Numbered from the stretch's first letter, positions 1 through 7,856 are shown. The stretch is DNA of 24,870 bases from 66-474 sp035572335 (GCA_035572335.1 DATNAW010000022.1:1-24870), one strand, 5' to 3'. Numbers and translations are program-made. The notes: generated from the letters alone by a model not told the origin.

Positions 1-1517
1 CCGTAGCGTGGTGCGCGCGCGGTGTCGCGGCGCAAGGATTCGCGCACCTGCATCGCGCTGGGTGAGCGCACTTCGCGCGAGCCTGCACCGAAGGCCAGAC
101 AGGCTTTCTGGAAAGGCAGGCCGCAGAACGCCAGCAGCGCGCGCACGCCGGCTTCCGGGTCGGCCAGCAGGTTTTCGTAATCCTGCGTGTACACGAAGCC
201 CGGATGACGCGCTTGCCACTGTTGCACCGCGCGGTCGAAGCCGTTCCAGTACGCGGCCAAATCTTCGAAGCGATGCGTCCAGCCCTGCCCGTCCGCGCTC
301 ATGTACTGGTGGTAGCAAGAGAAACAGGTTTCCAGCGGATCGCGGCGGCAAACGATCACCTTCGCGCCCGGCAGCATCGCGCGGATCGCGCCGATGTGCA
401 GCCAGTTGCCCGGCAGCTTGTCGGTGAAGAACGGCTTGCGCTCGCGCCAGCGCGCGGTGCGTTCGAGATAGCGCTCGCCCAGCCGCTGCCAGTCGTCACC
501 GCTCATCGAAGCCGTCCAACCGGGATAGTGCCGCCCGCGCTGCCGTGATTCCTCCGCCAGCACCTGCGGCAGGTCGCGCAATTCGCCGGAGGCCTCGACC
601 TGCGAATGTGCCGCCAAGACCTGCTCGGTCAGCGTCGAACCCGAGCGCGGCAGGCTGGCGATGAAGACCGCGCCGTGTCCGCGCTCCGAATCATCCGCGC
701 GTACTGCGGCGAACGCCGCCAGGACGGCGTCCAGTCCGCGCGAAAACGACGCAGCGTCCCACGCCTGCAACCCACGCGCATGCGCGTGGGTTTCCTTCAG
801 CACGCCCATCGCTTCGGCGCAGCGGTCATTGCGATCCAGCACGCGCGCGATCGCGAAACCGAGCGCGATGCGATCGCGTTCGCTGGCGCTTGGCTCGCGC
901 ATCGCGGCCTGCATCGCCGGAATGTCGTCGTCGCCAACTTGCCTGATATCCGCAAGTCCCCACCAGGCATCGCCGCTCGCGGGATGCATCGCCAGCACCT
1001 CGCGCCAGGTTGCGGCGGCGTCATCGACATGCCCCGCCATCTTCAGCAGATCGGCGAGTTGCAAGCGCGCCTGCAGGTTGTCGGGCGCAAGCTCCAGGGT
1101 TTTGCGCAAGGCCGCTTCGGCTTCCTCGAAACGCACCGCGCGCACCTGCAGGACCCCCAGGTTGTACCAGGCCATCGCAAGACCGGGCTGCAACGCGCAC
1201 GCTCGCTTCAGCGCTTCGATCGCGGCATCGAGTTGCCCGAGGGCGGCGAGCTGCTTGCCGAGGGTGCAGCAGAACGTGGCATCGTCGGGACGAGCCTGCA
1301 GCGCCTGCCGGACGGCGTTCACCGCGCCGGCATGGTCGCCCAGCCGGCCGCGAATGCCCGCGAGCAGGTGCAGGACATCCGGATGTTCCGGCGCATGCTC
1401 GACCAAGGTCGTGGCCAGCGCCGCGGCATCGTGCGGCTTGCCCGCCGCGAGCGCCTCGGCGGCGCGCGCGTATTGCGCCTGCGCCTGCGCGTCCAGCCCT
1501 TGCATTCCACCCGTCAT
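1..1517 (-). CDS. TPR-repeat sulfotransferase family protein (3' end beyond the window)
   Basis: The minus strand is open without a stop from the ATG at 1517 to the window edge, giving at least 505 residues; the C-terminus is missing. Residues about 10-200 are Ala/Leu-rich helical pairs of tetratricopeptide type, for example LGKQLAALGQLDAAIEAL and a repeat starting AWYNLGVLQ. Residues about 283-505 look like a sulfotransferase domain. LPRSGSTLTEQVLAAHSQV (from residue 289) is the P-loop-like 5'-phosphosulfate-binding motif for PAPS, and FTDKLPGNWLHIGAIRAMLPGAK and CRRDPLETCFSCY segments follow as in the family. The likely role is transfer of sulfate from PAPS to an unknown acceptor, with the TPR part presenting the substrate. 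ATG at 1505 is an alternative start; neither has a strong ribosome site. It is divergent from mvaB. Confidence 0.85.
   Translation of the reverse strand, partial: MTGGMQGLDAQAQAQYARAAEALAAGKPHDAAALATTLVEHAPEHPDVLHLLAGIRGRLGDHAGAVNAVRQALQARPDDATFCCTLGKQLAALGQLDAAIEALKRACALQPGLAMAWYNLGVLQVRAVRFEEAEAALRKTLELAPDNLQARLQLADLLKMAGHVDDAAATWREVLAMHPASGDAWWGLADIRQVGDDDIPAMQAAMREPSASERDRIALGFAIARVLDRNDRCAEAMGVLKETHAHARGLQAWDAASFSRGLDAVLAAFAAVRADDSERGHGAVFIASLPRSGSTLTEQVLAAHSQVEASGELRDLPQVLAEESRQRGRHYPGWTASMSGDDWQRLGERYLERTARWRERKPFFTDKLPGNWLHIGAIRAMLPGAKVIVCRRDPLETCFSCYHQYMSADGQGWTHRFEDLAAYWNGFDRAVQQWQARHPGFVYTQDYENLLADPEAGVRALLAFCGLPFQKACLAFGAGSREVRSPSAMQVRESLRRDTARAPRY
769..792. repeat. Perfect 24-bp palindrome inside the sulfotransferase gene
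   Basis: The left half AACCCACGCGCA (769-780) is exactly mirrored by TGCGCGTGGGTT (781-792), with no spacer. It lies in the linker between the TPR and sulfotransferase parts and encodes roughly ETHAHARG on the minus strand. No function is assigned. Confidence 0.9.
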
Positions 1518-1535
1518 GGCATCATTACGTGGTCG

Positions 1536-1550
1536 AGGATGCCGCATCCT
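1536..1550. repeat. 15-bp inverted repeat between divergent genes
   Basis: AGGATGC (1536-1542), one central base, then GCATCCT (1544-1550). It lies in the 102-bp gap between the start of the sulfotransferase gene (1517, minus) and mvaB (1620, plus), where an operator could act on either gene. Presence is certain; a regulatory role is a guess. Nothing else clear was seen in this gap. Confidence 0.5.
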
Positions 1551-1619
1551 GACGCTGCCGCGGGTGCGCTGGCAAGACGCGGCGCACGGCGGCCCTTCGC
1601 CTTTCGAACCGGATCACGC

Positions 1620-2516
1620 ATGCTCCCCAATCATGTCCGCATCGTCGAAGTCGGCGCCCGCGACGGCCTGCAGAACGAGAAGACGGTGATTCCCACCGCG
1701 ACCAAGATCGAGCTGATCGATCGGCTTTCCGCGTGCGGGCTGGAGACGATCGAAGCCACCAGCTTCGTCAGCCCGAAGTGGGTGCCGCAGCTCGCCGACG
1801 CCGAAGAAGTCTATGCGGGCATCACCCGCAAGCCGGGCGTCGACTACCCCGCGCTGGTGCCGAACATGTATGGCTACGACCGCGCGCGCGCGGCCGGCGT
1901 CACCAGCATCGCGGTGTTCACCGCCGCCAGCGAGGCGTTCAACCAGAAGAACATCAACGCCTCTATCGACGAATCGATCGAGCGTTTCCGTCCGGTACTG
2001 GAGCGCGCGCGTGCGGAAGGCGTGCGGGTGCGCGGATATGTTTCCACGGTATTGGGCTGCCCATATCAGGGTGACGTGCCGGTGAGCGACGTGGTGCGCG
2101 TATCGAAGCGGTTGTACGACCTTGGCTGCGACGAGATCTCGCTCGGCGACACCATCGGCGTCGGCACGCCGGTGAAGGCGCGCGCGATGCTGCACGCGGT
2201 CTCGCACGAGGTGCCGATGAAGGCGCTGGCCGTGCACTTCCACGACACCTATGACCAGGCGCTCGCGAACATCCTCGCCTGCCTCGAAGAAGGCGTGCGC
2301 GTGGTGGACAGTTCGGTGTCCGGCACCGGCGGTTGTCCGTATGCCAAAGGTGCGACCGGCAACGTCGCCAGCGAAGATGTCGCCTACATGCTGCAGGGCA
2401 TGGGCATCGAGACCGGTGTCGATCTCGACAAACTGGTTGAAACCGGCTGGTGGCTGGCGAAGCAATTGGGCAAACCGACATCGAGCCGCGTGACGCGCGC
2501 AAGGATGGGTGAATGA
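1620..2516 (+). CDS. mvaB: Hydroxymethylglutaryl-CoA lyase
   Basis: 298 residues, the usual length. The enzyme splits 3-hydroxy-3-methylglutaryl-CoA into acetyl-CoA and acetoacetate, the last step of leucine breakdown. It is a DRE-TIM metallolyase: VEVGARDGLQNEK near the N-terminus carries the Arg14-Asp15 pair, VHFHDT holds the metal ligands His206 and His208, and the family signature SGTGGCPYAKGATGN contains the catalytic Cys239. The frame is open far upstream, but family similarity begins at the ATG at 1620 (MLPNHVRIVEVG), so that start is preferred. Its ribosome site is weak. The stop overlaps the start of the next gene by 4 bp (ATGA), so the two are probably translationally coupled. Confidence 0.95.
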   Translation: MLPNHVRIVEVGARDGLQNEKTVIPTATKIELIDRLSACGLETIEATSFVSPKWVPQLADAEEVYAGITRKPGVDYPALVPNMYGYDRARAAGVTSIAVFTAASEAFNQKNINASIDESIERFRPVLERARAEGVRVRGYVSTVLGCPYQGDVPVSDVVRVSKRLYDLGCDEISLGDTIGVGTPVKARAMLHAVSHEVPMKALAVHFHDTYDQALANILACLEEGVRVVDSSVSGTGGCPYAKGATGNVASEDVAYMLQGMGIETGVDLDKLVETGWWLAKQLGKPTSSRVTRARMGE

Positions 2517-3010
2517 TGGACGCTCCGCGGACCTTCCTGATTCGCCCGATCGAGCCGCGCGACGACGCCGCCGTCGCCGCGATCATCCGCGGCGTGATGC
2601 CGGAATTCGGCGCAGGCGGCGAAGGCTTCGCAATCCATGACGCGGAAGTCGGCGCGATGTGCGCGGCGTACGCGAAACCACGCAGCGCGTATTACGTGCT
2701 GGAAGTCGATGGCAAAGTCGCGGGCGGTGGCGGCGTGGCGCCGCTGGAGAATGGCGGTACCGACGTGTGCGAACTGCGCAAGATGTATTTCCTGCCCGAA
2801 GCACGCGGGCTGGGCGCGGGACGGGCGATGATCACGCGCTGCCTCGATGCCGCGCGCGGTTTCGGTTTCAAGCGCTGCTACCTCGAAACCCTGACCGGCA
2901 TGGACGCGGCCCAGGCGCTGTACCGCAAGCACGGTTTCACGCCGCTGTGTGCACCGATGGGCAGCACTGGCCACCACGGCTGTGACCGCTGGTTCATCCG
3001 CACGCTGTAG
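2513..3010 (+). CDS. GNAT family N-acetyltransferase
   Basis: 165 residues spanning one Gcn5-related acetyltransferase domain. LPEARGLGAGRAM (about residues 94-106) is the acetyl-CoA pyrophosphate-binding motif A (R-x-x-G-x-G/A type). The C-terminal part CYLETLTGMDAAQALYRKHGF has the typical motif-B pattern of an aromatic residue followed by Gly-Phe. The substrate, small molecule or protein N-terminus, cannot be told from the sequence. The start overlaps the mvaB stop in ATGA; a second in-frame ATG follows immediately at 2516. Coupling to mvaB suggests co-expression but not a defined role in leucine catabolism. Confidence 0.85.
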   Translation: MMDAPRTFLIRPIEPRDDAAVAAIIRGVMPEFGAGGEGFAIHDAEVGAMCAAYAKPRSAYYVLEVDGKVAGGGGVAPLENGGTDVCELRKMYFLPEARGLGAGRAMITRCLDAARGFGFKRCYLETLTGMDAAQALYRKHGFTPLCAPMGSTGHHGCDRWFIRTL

Positions 3011-3033
3011 TCGCCGCAAAACCGCAGCTCCCC

Positions 3034-3039
3034 TACAAT
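3034..3039 (+). promoter_or_regulatory. Candidate -10 promoter element for SDR-efpL
   Basis: TACAAT, five of six matches to TATAAT, lies 30 bp before the ATG at 3069, in the 58-bp gap after the GNAT gene. No good -35 box is seen 16-18 bp upstream. The ribosome site AAGGA (3055-3059) follows. The gap suggests a separate promoter for the dehydrogenase and EfpL. Confidence 0.4.
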
Positions 3040-3068
3040 CGCGGGTTTGCCATCAAGGAAACACGCGC

Positions 3069-3836
3069 ATGCAACTCGCCCAGGTCAAGGCCGTCATCAC
3101 CGGCGGCGCCTCCGGACTCGGCCACGCCGTCGCGCAACACATCGTCGCCCACGGCGGCAAGGTCGCGCTGTTCGACGTCAACGAAGAAAAAGGCCAGGCC
3201 GCCGCAAAGGAGCTGGGCAATTCGGCGCGGTTCCACAAGACCGACGTGACCAGCGAGGACGGCGTGACCACCAACGTCGCCGCCGCGCACGAAGCCATGG
3301 GCGGCCTCAACGTGGTGATGAACTGCGCGGGCATCCTCGGCTCGGGCCGCGTGCTCGGCAAGGAAGGCCCGATGCCGCTGAAGAATTTCGCCGGCACCGT
3401 GATGGTGAACCTGGTCGGCAGTTTCAATGTCGCCAAAGCCGGCGCCGCGGTGATGCAATTGAATGAGCCCGGCGAAGACGGCGAGCGCGGCGTGATCGTC
3501 AACACCGCATCCGTCGCGGCCTACGAAGGCCAGATCGGCCAGGCCGCGTATTCCGCGTCGAAAGGCGGCGTGGTCGGCATGACCTTGCCGATGGCGCGCG
3601 AACTTTCGCGCTTCGGCATCCGCGTGATGACGATCGCGCCGGGCATCTTCTGGACACCGATGGTGGACGGCATGCCGGAAGCCGTGCAGCAATCGTTGTC
3701 GGCGTCGATTCCCTTCCCTTCGCGCCTGGGCAAGCCGCAGGAGTTCGCTGAAACCGTGGCGTTCATCCTCGCCAACAGTTATCTCAACGGCAGCGTGATC
3801 CGGCTGGATGGCGCGGTGAGGTTGCAGCCCAAATGA
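3069..3836 (+). CDS. Short-chain dehydrogenase/reductase, 3-hydroxyacyl-CoA dehydrogenase type II-like
   Basis: 255 residues, a classical SDR. TGGASGLG (11-18) is the nucleotide-binding turn, and Asp36 after strand 2 (LFDVN) indicates NAD(H) preference. NCAG (85-88) replaces the usual NNAG. The catalytic set is Ser148, Tyr161 and Lys165 (YSASK). The mitochondrial HSD17B10/HADH2-like pattern suggests oxidation of 3-hydroxyacyl-CoA or 2-methyl-3-hydroxybutyryl-CoA in branched-chain amino acid or fatty acid breakdown, which would suit the nearby mvaB; substrate assignment is inference. ATG 3069 is chosen because the Rossmann fold begins there and AAGGA lies 9 bp upstream. The stop overlaps the efpL start by 4 bp. 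Confidence 0.9.
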   Translation: MQLAQVKAVITGGASGLGHAVAQHIVAHGGKVALFDVNEEKGQAAAKELGNSARFHKTDVTSEDGVTTNVAAAHEAMGGLNVVMNCAGILGSGRVLGKEGPMPLKNFAGTVMVNLVGSFNVAKAGAAVMQLNEPGEDGERGVIVNTASVAAYEGQIGQAAYSASKGGVVGMTLPMARELSRFGIRVMTIAPGIFWTPMVDGMPEAVQQSLSASIPFPSRLGKPQEFAETVAFILANSYLNGSVIRLDGAVRLQPK

Positions 3837-4396
3837 AAGCTTCCGACGTCAAGAAGGGCAACGTGGTCGAACACGAAGGCACCGTGTACCAGGTGCGCGA
3901 CCTCGAACGCAGTGCGCCGACCGCACGCGGCGGCAACGTCACGTTCCGTTTCACGCTGTATTCGATTCCCGGCGGACGCAAGTTCGACCTCAGCCTGCGC
4001 GCCGACGACGACCTCAAGGAAATGGAACTCACCCGTCGCGCCGCGAACTATTCCTACAAGGATGGCGACGCGTTCGTGTTCCTCGATGCCGAGGATTACA
4101 CCCCCTACATGCTCGATCCCGACGTGGTCGGCGACAGCGCGGCTTACATCGTCGAAGGCGTGGAAGGCTATTACGTGCAACTGATCGACGACGCACCGGT
4201 CGCGCTGCAGGTGCCGACCAGCGTCGCGATGACCATCCTCGATACCGCGCCGGAATTGAAAGGCGCTTCGGCCACCAAACGCACCAAACCGGCCAAGCTC
4301 GACACCGGCATCGAAATCCAGGTGCCGGAATACATCAGGACCGGCGAGAAGGTGTGGGTGAACACGCTGACCGGGGAATTTGCGGGTAGAGCCTGA
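3833..4396 (+). CDS. yeiP/efpL: Elongation factor P-like protein EfpL (YeiP)
   Basis: 187 residues with the three-domain EF-P layout: a KOW-like N-domain (about 1-65), a central OB domain (about 66-127) and a C-terminal OB domain (about 128-187). Segments close to E. coli YeiP are SAPTARGG in the N-domain loop, DAEDYTPYML, and KGASATKRTKPAKLDTG followed by IQVPEYI. EF-P paralogs enter the ribosomal E site and relieve stalling at proline and other difficult motifs. The loop tip carries Arg32 where true EF-P has the modified lysine, placing the protein in the unmodified YeiP/EfpL branch. It starts in an ATGA overlap with the dehydrogenase. Confidence 0.93.
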   Translation: MKASDVKKGNVVEHEGTVYQVRDLERSAPTARGGNVTFRFTLYSIPGGRKFDLSLRADDDLKEMELTRRAANYSYKDGDAFVFLDAEDYTPYMLDPDVVGDSAAYIVEGVEGYYVQLIDDAPVALQVPTSVAMTILDTAPELKGASATKRTKPAKLDTGIEIQVPEYIRTGEKVWVNTLTGEFAGRA

Positions 4397-4597
4397 CGCG
4401 TTAGCACGCGGGCCGGAAAAGCGTGAAAACATGCCATTCGGCGCTTGTCGCCAAAGAAAAGGGCCGGTAAGGTACGGCACACTTGCGCCTTCGCGCGAGC
4501 CCGCATTGCTTCGAGGGGAAGCGCGAGCGGATATCCGGGCGCAGGGTGTGCCCAGCCACGGTTCCCCCGCCGCGGACCCGATTGATTGGGAGCACAA
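4397..4597. other. Intergenic region between efpL and the first permease
   Basis: About 200 bp without a convincing gene. GGGCCGG occurs twice about 40 bp apart, followed by A/G-rich tails. A GGGAG ribosome site at 4588-4592 serves the permease. No hairpin plus T-run terminator or clear promoter was recognised. Confidence 0.5.
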
Positions 4598-6130
4598 ATG
4601 ATCTTCTGGCGTGTAAAGCCGCTTGACCAGATTCTCGCCACGGCCGAAAAGAAATCACTGAAGCGCCAGTTGGGTCCGATCCAGTTGACCCTGCTCGGCA
4701 TCGGCGCGGTGATCGGCACCGGCATTTTCGTGTTGACCGCCGAAGCCGCGCAGAAAGCCGGCCCCGGCATGATGCTTTCGTTCGTGATCGCGGCGATCGT
4801 GTGCGGACTCGCCGCCCTCGCCTACGCTGAACTCGCGGCGATGGTGCCGGTGTCGGGTTCGGCCTATACCTACAGCTACGGCGTCATGGGCGAACTGATC
4901 GCCTGGATCGTCGGCTGGGCGCTGGTGCTGGAATACGCGATCGGCGCGACCGCCGTGTGCGTGGGCTGGTCCGGCTACGTGAACGGATTGCTCAACAGCG
5001 GCGTGTTCGGACTGGTCAAACCGGGTGCGTTGTCGCTTCCGCATTGGCTGCAGGTCGGACCGACGCTCGGCGGCGGGTTCAACCTGTTGGCGTTCCTGAT
5101 CGGCGTCGCGGTGACGGGCCTGCTGGTGATCGGCACATCCAAGAGCGCGCGTGTGAACGCGGTGCTGGTGGCCATCAAGATCATCGCGCTCACCGTATTC
5201 GTGGTGATTGCGGTACCGGCGGTCAGGAGCGGCAACCTGCACCCCTTCCTGCCGACCGGCTGGGGCAATCCGCTCGGCAGCAATGGCATCGGCGTGCTGG
5301 GTGCGGCGGCTTCCATCTTCTTCGCCTATGTTGGCTTCGATGCAGTGTCCACGGCGGCGGAAGAGACCCGCAACCCCAATCGCAACATTCCGATCGGCCT
5401 GATCGGCGCGCTGCTGATCTGCACCATCTTCTATCTGCTGGTGGGTTATGGCGCAGCGGGTTCGGTGGGCGCACAACCGCTGAAGAGCGCGGCCGGCGCT
5501 TTCCTGGATCCGGGTACGCCGTCGTTCGCGGCGGCGTGCGGCAATTCGCAGGCGCTGGTGTGCAGCCGCGAACCGCTGGCGCAAGTAATGAGCACGCTCG
5601 GACACCCGGGGGTCGCCGTCATGATCGAACTCGCGGCGATCGTGGCGCTGCCTTCGGTGATCCTCGTGATGATGTTCGGGCAGACCCGCATCTTCTTCAC
5701 GATGTCCCGCGACGGGCTGCTGCCCAACATGTTCTCCAAGGTCCATCCGCGGTTCTTCACGCCGCACGTGATCACCTACATCACCGGCACCGTGGTGTCG
5801 CTTTGCGCCGCGCTGTTCCCGGTCGGCAAACTGGCCGACACGTCGAATGCCGGCACCCTGCTCGCGTTCGCGATGGTGTCGATTGGCGTGATGATCCTGC
5901 GTCGTACGGAACCGGGCCGCAAGCGTCCGTTCCGGACTCCGCTGGTCTGGATAGTGTGTCCATTGGCCGTCGCCGGTTGCCTGTTGCTGTTCGTCAACCT
6001 GAGCGGCGTCGCCAAGGGCGTTTTCCTGGTGTGGGCCGTGATCGGGCTGGTCTTCTATCGCCTGTACGGTTACAAGCGCAGCCAGATGTCGCCGGAGCAA
6101 ATCACTCACGCGCTGGACGACGTGGTGTGA
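4598..6130 (+). CDS. APC-family amino acid permease (cationic amino acid transporter-like), copy 1
   Basis: 510 residues with about 12 predicted membrane helices. The first helix carries the APC substrate-site signature GIGAVIGTGIFV (about 34-45), followed by a Gly/Pro loop and the ELAAMVPVSGSAYTYSYG segment, typical of the YfnA/CAT group of amino acid-proton symporters in the inner membrane. PSFAAACGNSQALVC is a polar, Cys-containing loop in the middle. The substrate cannot be read from sequence. The start at ATG 4598 is supported by GGGAG 5 bp upstream; an in-frame TTG at 4586 is unlikely. A second, divergent copy follows 88 bp downstream. Confidence 0.93.
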   Translation: MIFWRVKPLDQILATAEKKSLKRQLGPIQLTLLGIGAVIGTGIFVLTAEAAQKAGPGMMLSFVIAAIVCGLAALAYAELAAMVPVSGSAYTYSYGVMGELIAWIVGWALVLEYAIGATAVCVGWSGYVNGLLNSGVFGLVKPGALSLPHWLQVGPTLGGGFNLLAFLIGVAVTGLLVIGTSKSARVNAVLVAIKIIALTVFVVIAVPAVRSGNLHPFLPTGWGNPLGSNGIGVLGAAASIFFAYVGFDAVSTAAEETRNPNRNIPIGLIGALLICTIFYLLVGYGAAGSVGAQPLKSAAGAFLDPGTPSFAAACGNSQALVCSREPLAQVMSTLGHPGVAVMIELAAIVALPSVILVMMFGQTRIFFTMSRDGLLPNMFSKVHPRFFTPHVITYITGTVVSLCAALFPVGKLADTSNAGTLLAFAMVSIGVMILRRTEPGRKRPFRTPLVWIVCPLAVAGCLLLFVNLSGVAKGVFLVWAVIGLVFYRLYGYKRSQMSPEQITHALDDVV

Positions 6131-6218
6131 TGGCGCATACGGGTGATCGCGTGGCGGGTTTTGGGATCCGCCCGCGTCTGACTGCAACAGCGAACTTGCA
6201 CGCGCGGCGGAGCAGTCC

Positions 6219-7673
6219 GTGACGATCCTGCAGCAGCTCCTGGCGCGCAAGCCGGTCGGTGAAGCCGAAGCCGCGGACGACATCCACGGTGGCATCCAGT
6301 TGCGCCGCACGCTGGGACCCTGGGGGCTGACGGCGCTCGGCATCGGCGCGGTAATCGGGGGCGGCATCTTCGTGATAACCGGGCAGGCTGCGGCCGAGCA
6401 CGCCGGTCCGGCAGTGTTGCTGTCATTCGTGATCGCTGCCGTCGTCTGCAGCTTTACCGCGTTGTGTTACGCGGAGTTCGCGACGCTGATCCCGATGTCG
6501 GGCAGTTCGTATTCCTATGCCTACGCCACCTTGGGCGAATTCGCCGCCTGGTTCATCGGCTGGAACATGGTTCTCGAATACGGCGTTTCGGCGTCCGCGG
6601 TGGCGGTGAGCTGGACGGGCTATTTCAAAAGCCTTGTCCGGCACACGGGCTTCAATCTGCCCGACGCACTGACCAATGCGCCCATTGCGTTCGTTGACAA
6701 GCACCTCGTGGTCACCGGTGCGTTGTTCAACCTGCCAGCGGTTCTCATGGTGCTTTTGCTCACTTGGCTCTGCTACGTCGGCATCCGCGAATCAAGTGGC
6801 GTTAACAGCGCGATTGTCATATTGAAAGTCGCTCTGATTATCATCGTAATCGCCGCTGGTTGGCACTACGTCAATCCGGCGTTGTGGCATCCGTTCATCC
6901 CACCGGCCGAGGGTCCGGAAAAATACGGTTGGGGCGGCATCATGCGTGCTGCAACCATCGTGTTTTTTGCATACATCGGCTTCGAAGCCACTTCGACCGC
7001 CGCGCAGGAAGCCAGGAATCCGCAGCGCGATCTGCCCATCAGCACTCTTGCGTCGCTGGCGATCTGCGCCGTCCTGTATGTTGCTATGGCGGCGGTACTC
7101 ACCGGCCTGATCCCGTTTGTAAAACTCGACACCTCTGAACCGGTAGTCACCGCGATCGCCGTACACCCGCAGCTGAACTGGTTGCGTTGGCTAGTGGAAA
7201 TCGGCGCATTGCTGGGATTGGGCTCCGTGGTGCTGGTGATGATCATCGCGCAGCCGCGCATCTTCATGATGATGGGCGGCGACGGCATGCTGCCGCCGGT
7301 ATTCTCGAAGCTGCACCCGCGCTATCGCACGCCGCACATCAACACGTTGGTCACTGGCGTCGGCATCGCGCTGCTGGCGGCCATATTCCCGTTGGACGTG
7401 CTGGGCGACCTGGTATCGATGGGCACGCTGCTGGCGTTCGTCGCAGTCTGCGCGGGCGTGCTGGTCCTGCGTCGCACTCGGCCGGAATTGCCGCGCACAT
7501 TCCGCGTGCCATGGGCGCCATTGACCTGCACCCTCGGCGTGCTCGGCTGCATCGGGCTGCTGTGTTACGAGAACTGGTACAACTGGACGCTGATGGGTTT
7601 GTGGACGCTGCTGGGATTCGTCATCTATTTCGGCTACGGCTACCGCCACAGCCTGCTGCGAACGCCCAAGTAA
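6219..7673 (+). CDS. APC-family amino acid permease (cationic amino acid transporter-like), copy 2
   Basis: 484 residues, about 12 membrane helices, clearly paralogous to the upstream permease. The helix-1 signature is GIGAVIGGGIFVITG (from residue 41), followed by IPMSGSSYSYAYATLGEFAAW and a C-terminal RPELPRTFRVPW segment typical of the group. It lacks the polar Cys loop of copy 1, so the substrates may differ. The start is a GTG at 6219 with GGAG six bases upstream (6209-6212). The 88-bp gap from copy 1 suggests tandem duplication with either read-through or a small promoter. Downstream, GCCTG and CAGGC flank CTCAT as a short stem, but there is no T-run. Confidence 0.93.
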   Translation: MTILQQLLARKPVGEAEAADDIHGGIQLRRTLGPWGLTALGIGAVIGGGIFVITGQAAAEHAGPAVLLSFVIAAVVCSFTALCYAEFATLIPMSGSSYSYAYATLGEFAAWFIGWNMVLEYGVSASAVAVSWTGYFKSLVRHTGFNLPDALTNAPIAFVDKHLVVTGALFNLPAVLMVLLLTWLCYVGIRESSGVNSAIVILKVALIIIVIAAGWHYVNPALWHPFIPPAEGPEKYGWGGIMRAATIVFFAYIGFEATSTAAQEARNPQRDLPISTLASLAICAVLYVAMAAVLTGLIPFVKLDTSEPVVTAIAVHPQLNWLRWLVEIGALLGLGSVVLVMIIAQPRIFMMMGGDGMLPPVFSKLHPRYRTPHINTLVTGVGIALLAAIFPLDVLGDLVSMGTLLAFVAVCAGVLVLRRTRPELPRTFRVPWAPLTCTLGVLGCIGLLCYENWYNWTLMGLWTLLGFVIYFGYGYRHSLLRTPK

Positions 7674-7732
7674 GCGCGCGCTGCGACGCCAGCGCCTGCT
7701 CATCAGGCAGGGCCGACTGTACGGTCACGTAT

Positions 7733-7741
7733 TGTGGATAA
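7733..7741 (-). promoter_or_regulatory. Perfect DnaA-box consensus match
   Basis: TGTGGATAA on the plus strand is the reverse complement of TTATCCACA, the strict DnaA-box consensus. It lies at the edge of an AT-rich island (about 7731-7812). It is a single box with no cluster, so it does not by itself indicate an origin. DnaA titration or DnaA-dependent regulation is possible. Confidence 0.4.
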
Positions 7742-7753
7742 CTCTCGAAACAA

Positions 7754-7784
7754 TGAAACATTAACTTTATAAGTTGATGTTTCA
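7754..7784. repeat. 14-bp inverted repeat with 3-bp spacer in AT-rich island
   Basis: TGAAACATTAACTT (7754-7767), spacer TAT, AAGTTGATGTTTCA (7771-7784): 13 of 14 positions pair. It is too AT-rich for a usual terminator stem and has no T-run, so a dimeric-repressor operator or recombination site is more likely. It lies about 75-105 bp upstream of the predicted RNA start near 7861. Confidence 0.6.
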
Positions 7785-7825
7785 AAAGAACAAAAAATTT
7801 AGTTTCGAAATCCGGCTTGTCAACC

Positions 7826-7854
7826 TTGGCCCCTGCAAATCCCCGCGCTATGAT
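7826..7854 (+). promoter_or_regulatory. Candidate sigma-70 promoter for a structured RNA
   Basis: TTGGCC (7826-7831; four of six matches to TTGACA), a 17-bp spacer, then TATGAT (7849-7854; five of six matches). An A/T-rich tract upstream could act as an UP element. Predicted transcription would start near 7861, immediately before the long hairpin. Confidence 0.45.
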
Positions 7855-7856
7855 GC

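Noticed and set aside
606..1619. N-terminal extension of HMG-CoA lyase
   Set aside because: The frame is open upstream, but this stretch is antisense to the sulfotransferase gene and has no similarity to the lyase family; the lyase starts at 1620.
4398..4407. The 10-mer GCGTTAGCAC occurs here and again at 21413-21422 near the his operator candidate
   Set aside because: The two flanks differ and the word is short enough to occur twice by chance; no dyad is present at this site.
4655..6367. Long minus-strand open frame opposite the first permease
   Set aside because: It is rich in Arg, His, Gln and Asp with no recognisable domain, and mirrors the codon pattern of the real membrane protein on the other strand.
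7733..7784. Possible replication origin
   Set aside because: Only one DnaA box is present, and no dnaA, dnaN, gyrB, rpmH or parAB genes are nearby. The inverted repeat does not match the dif or parS consensus.
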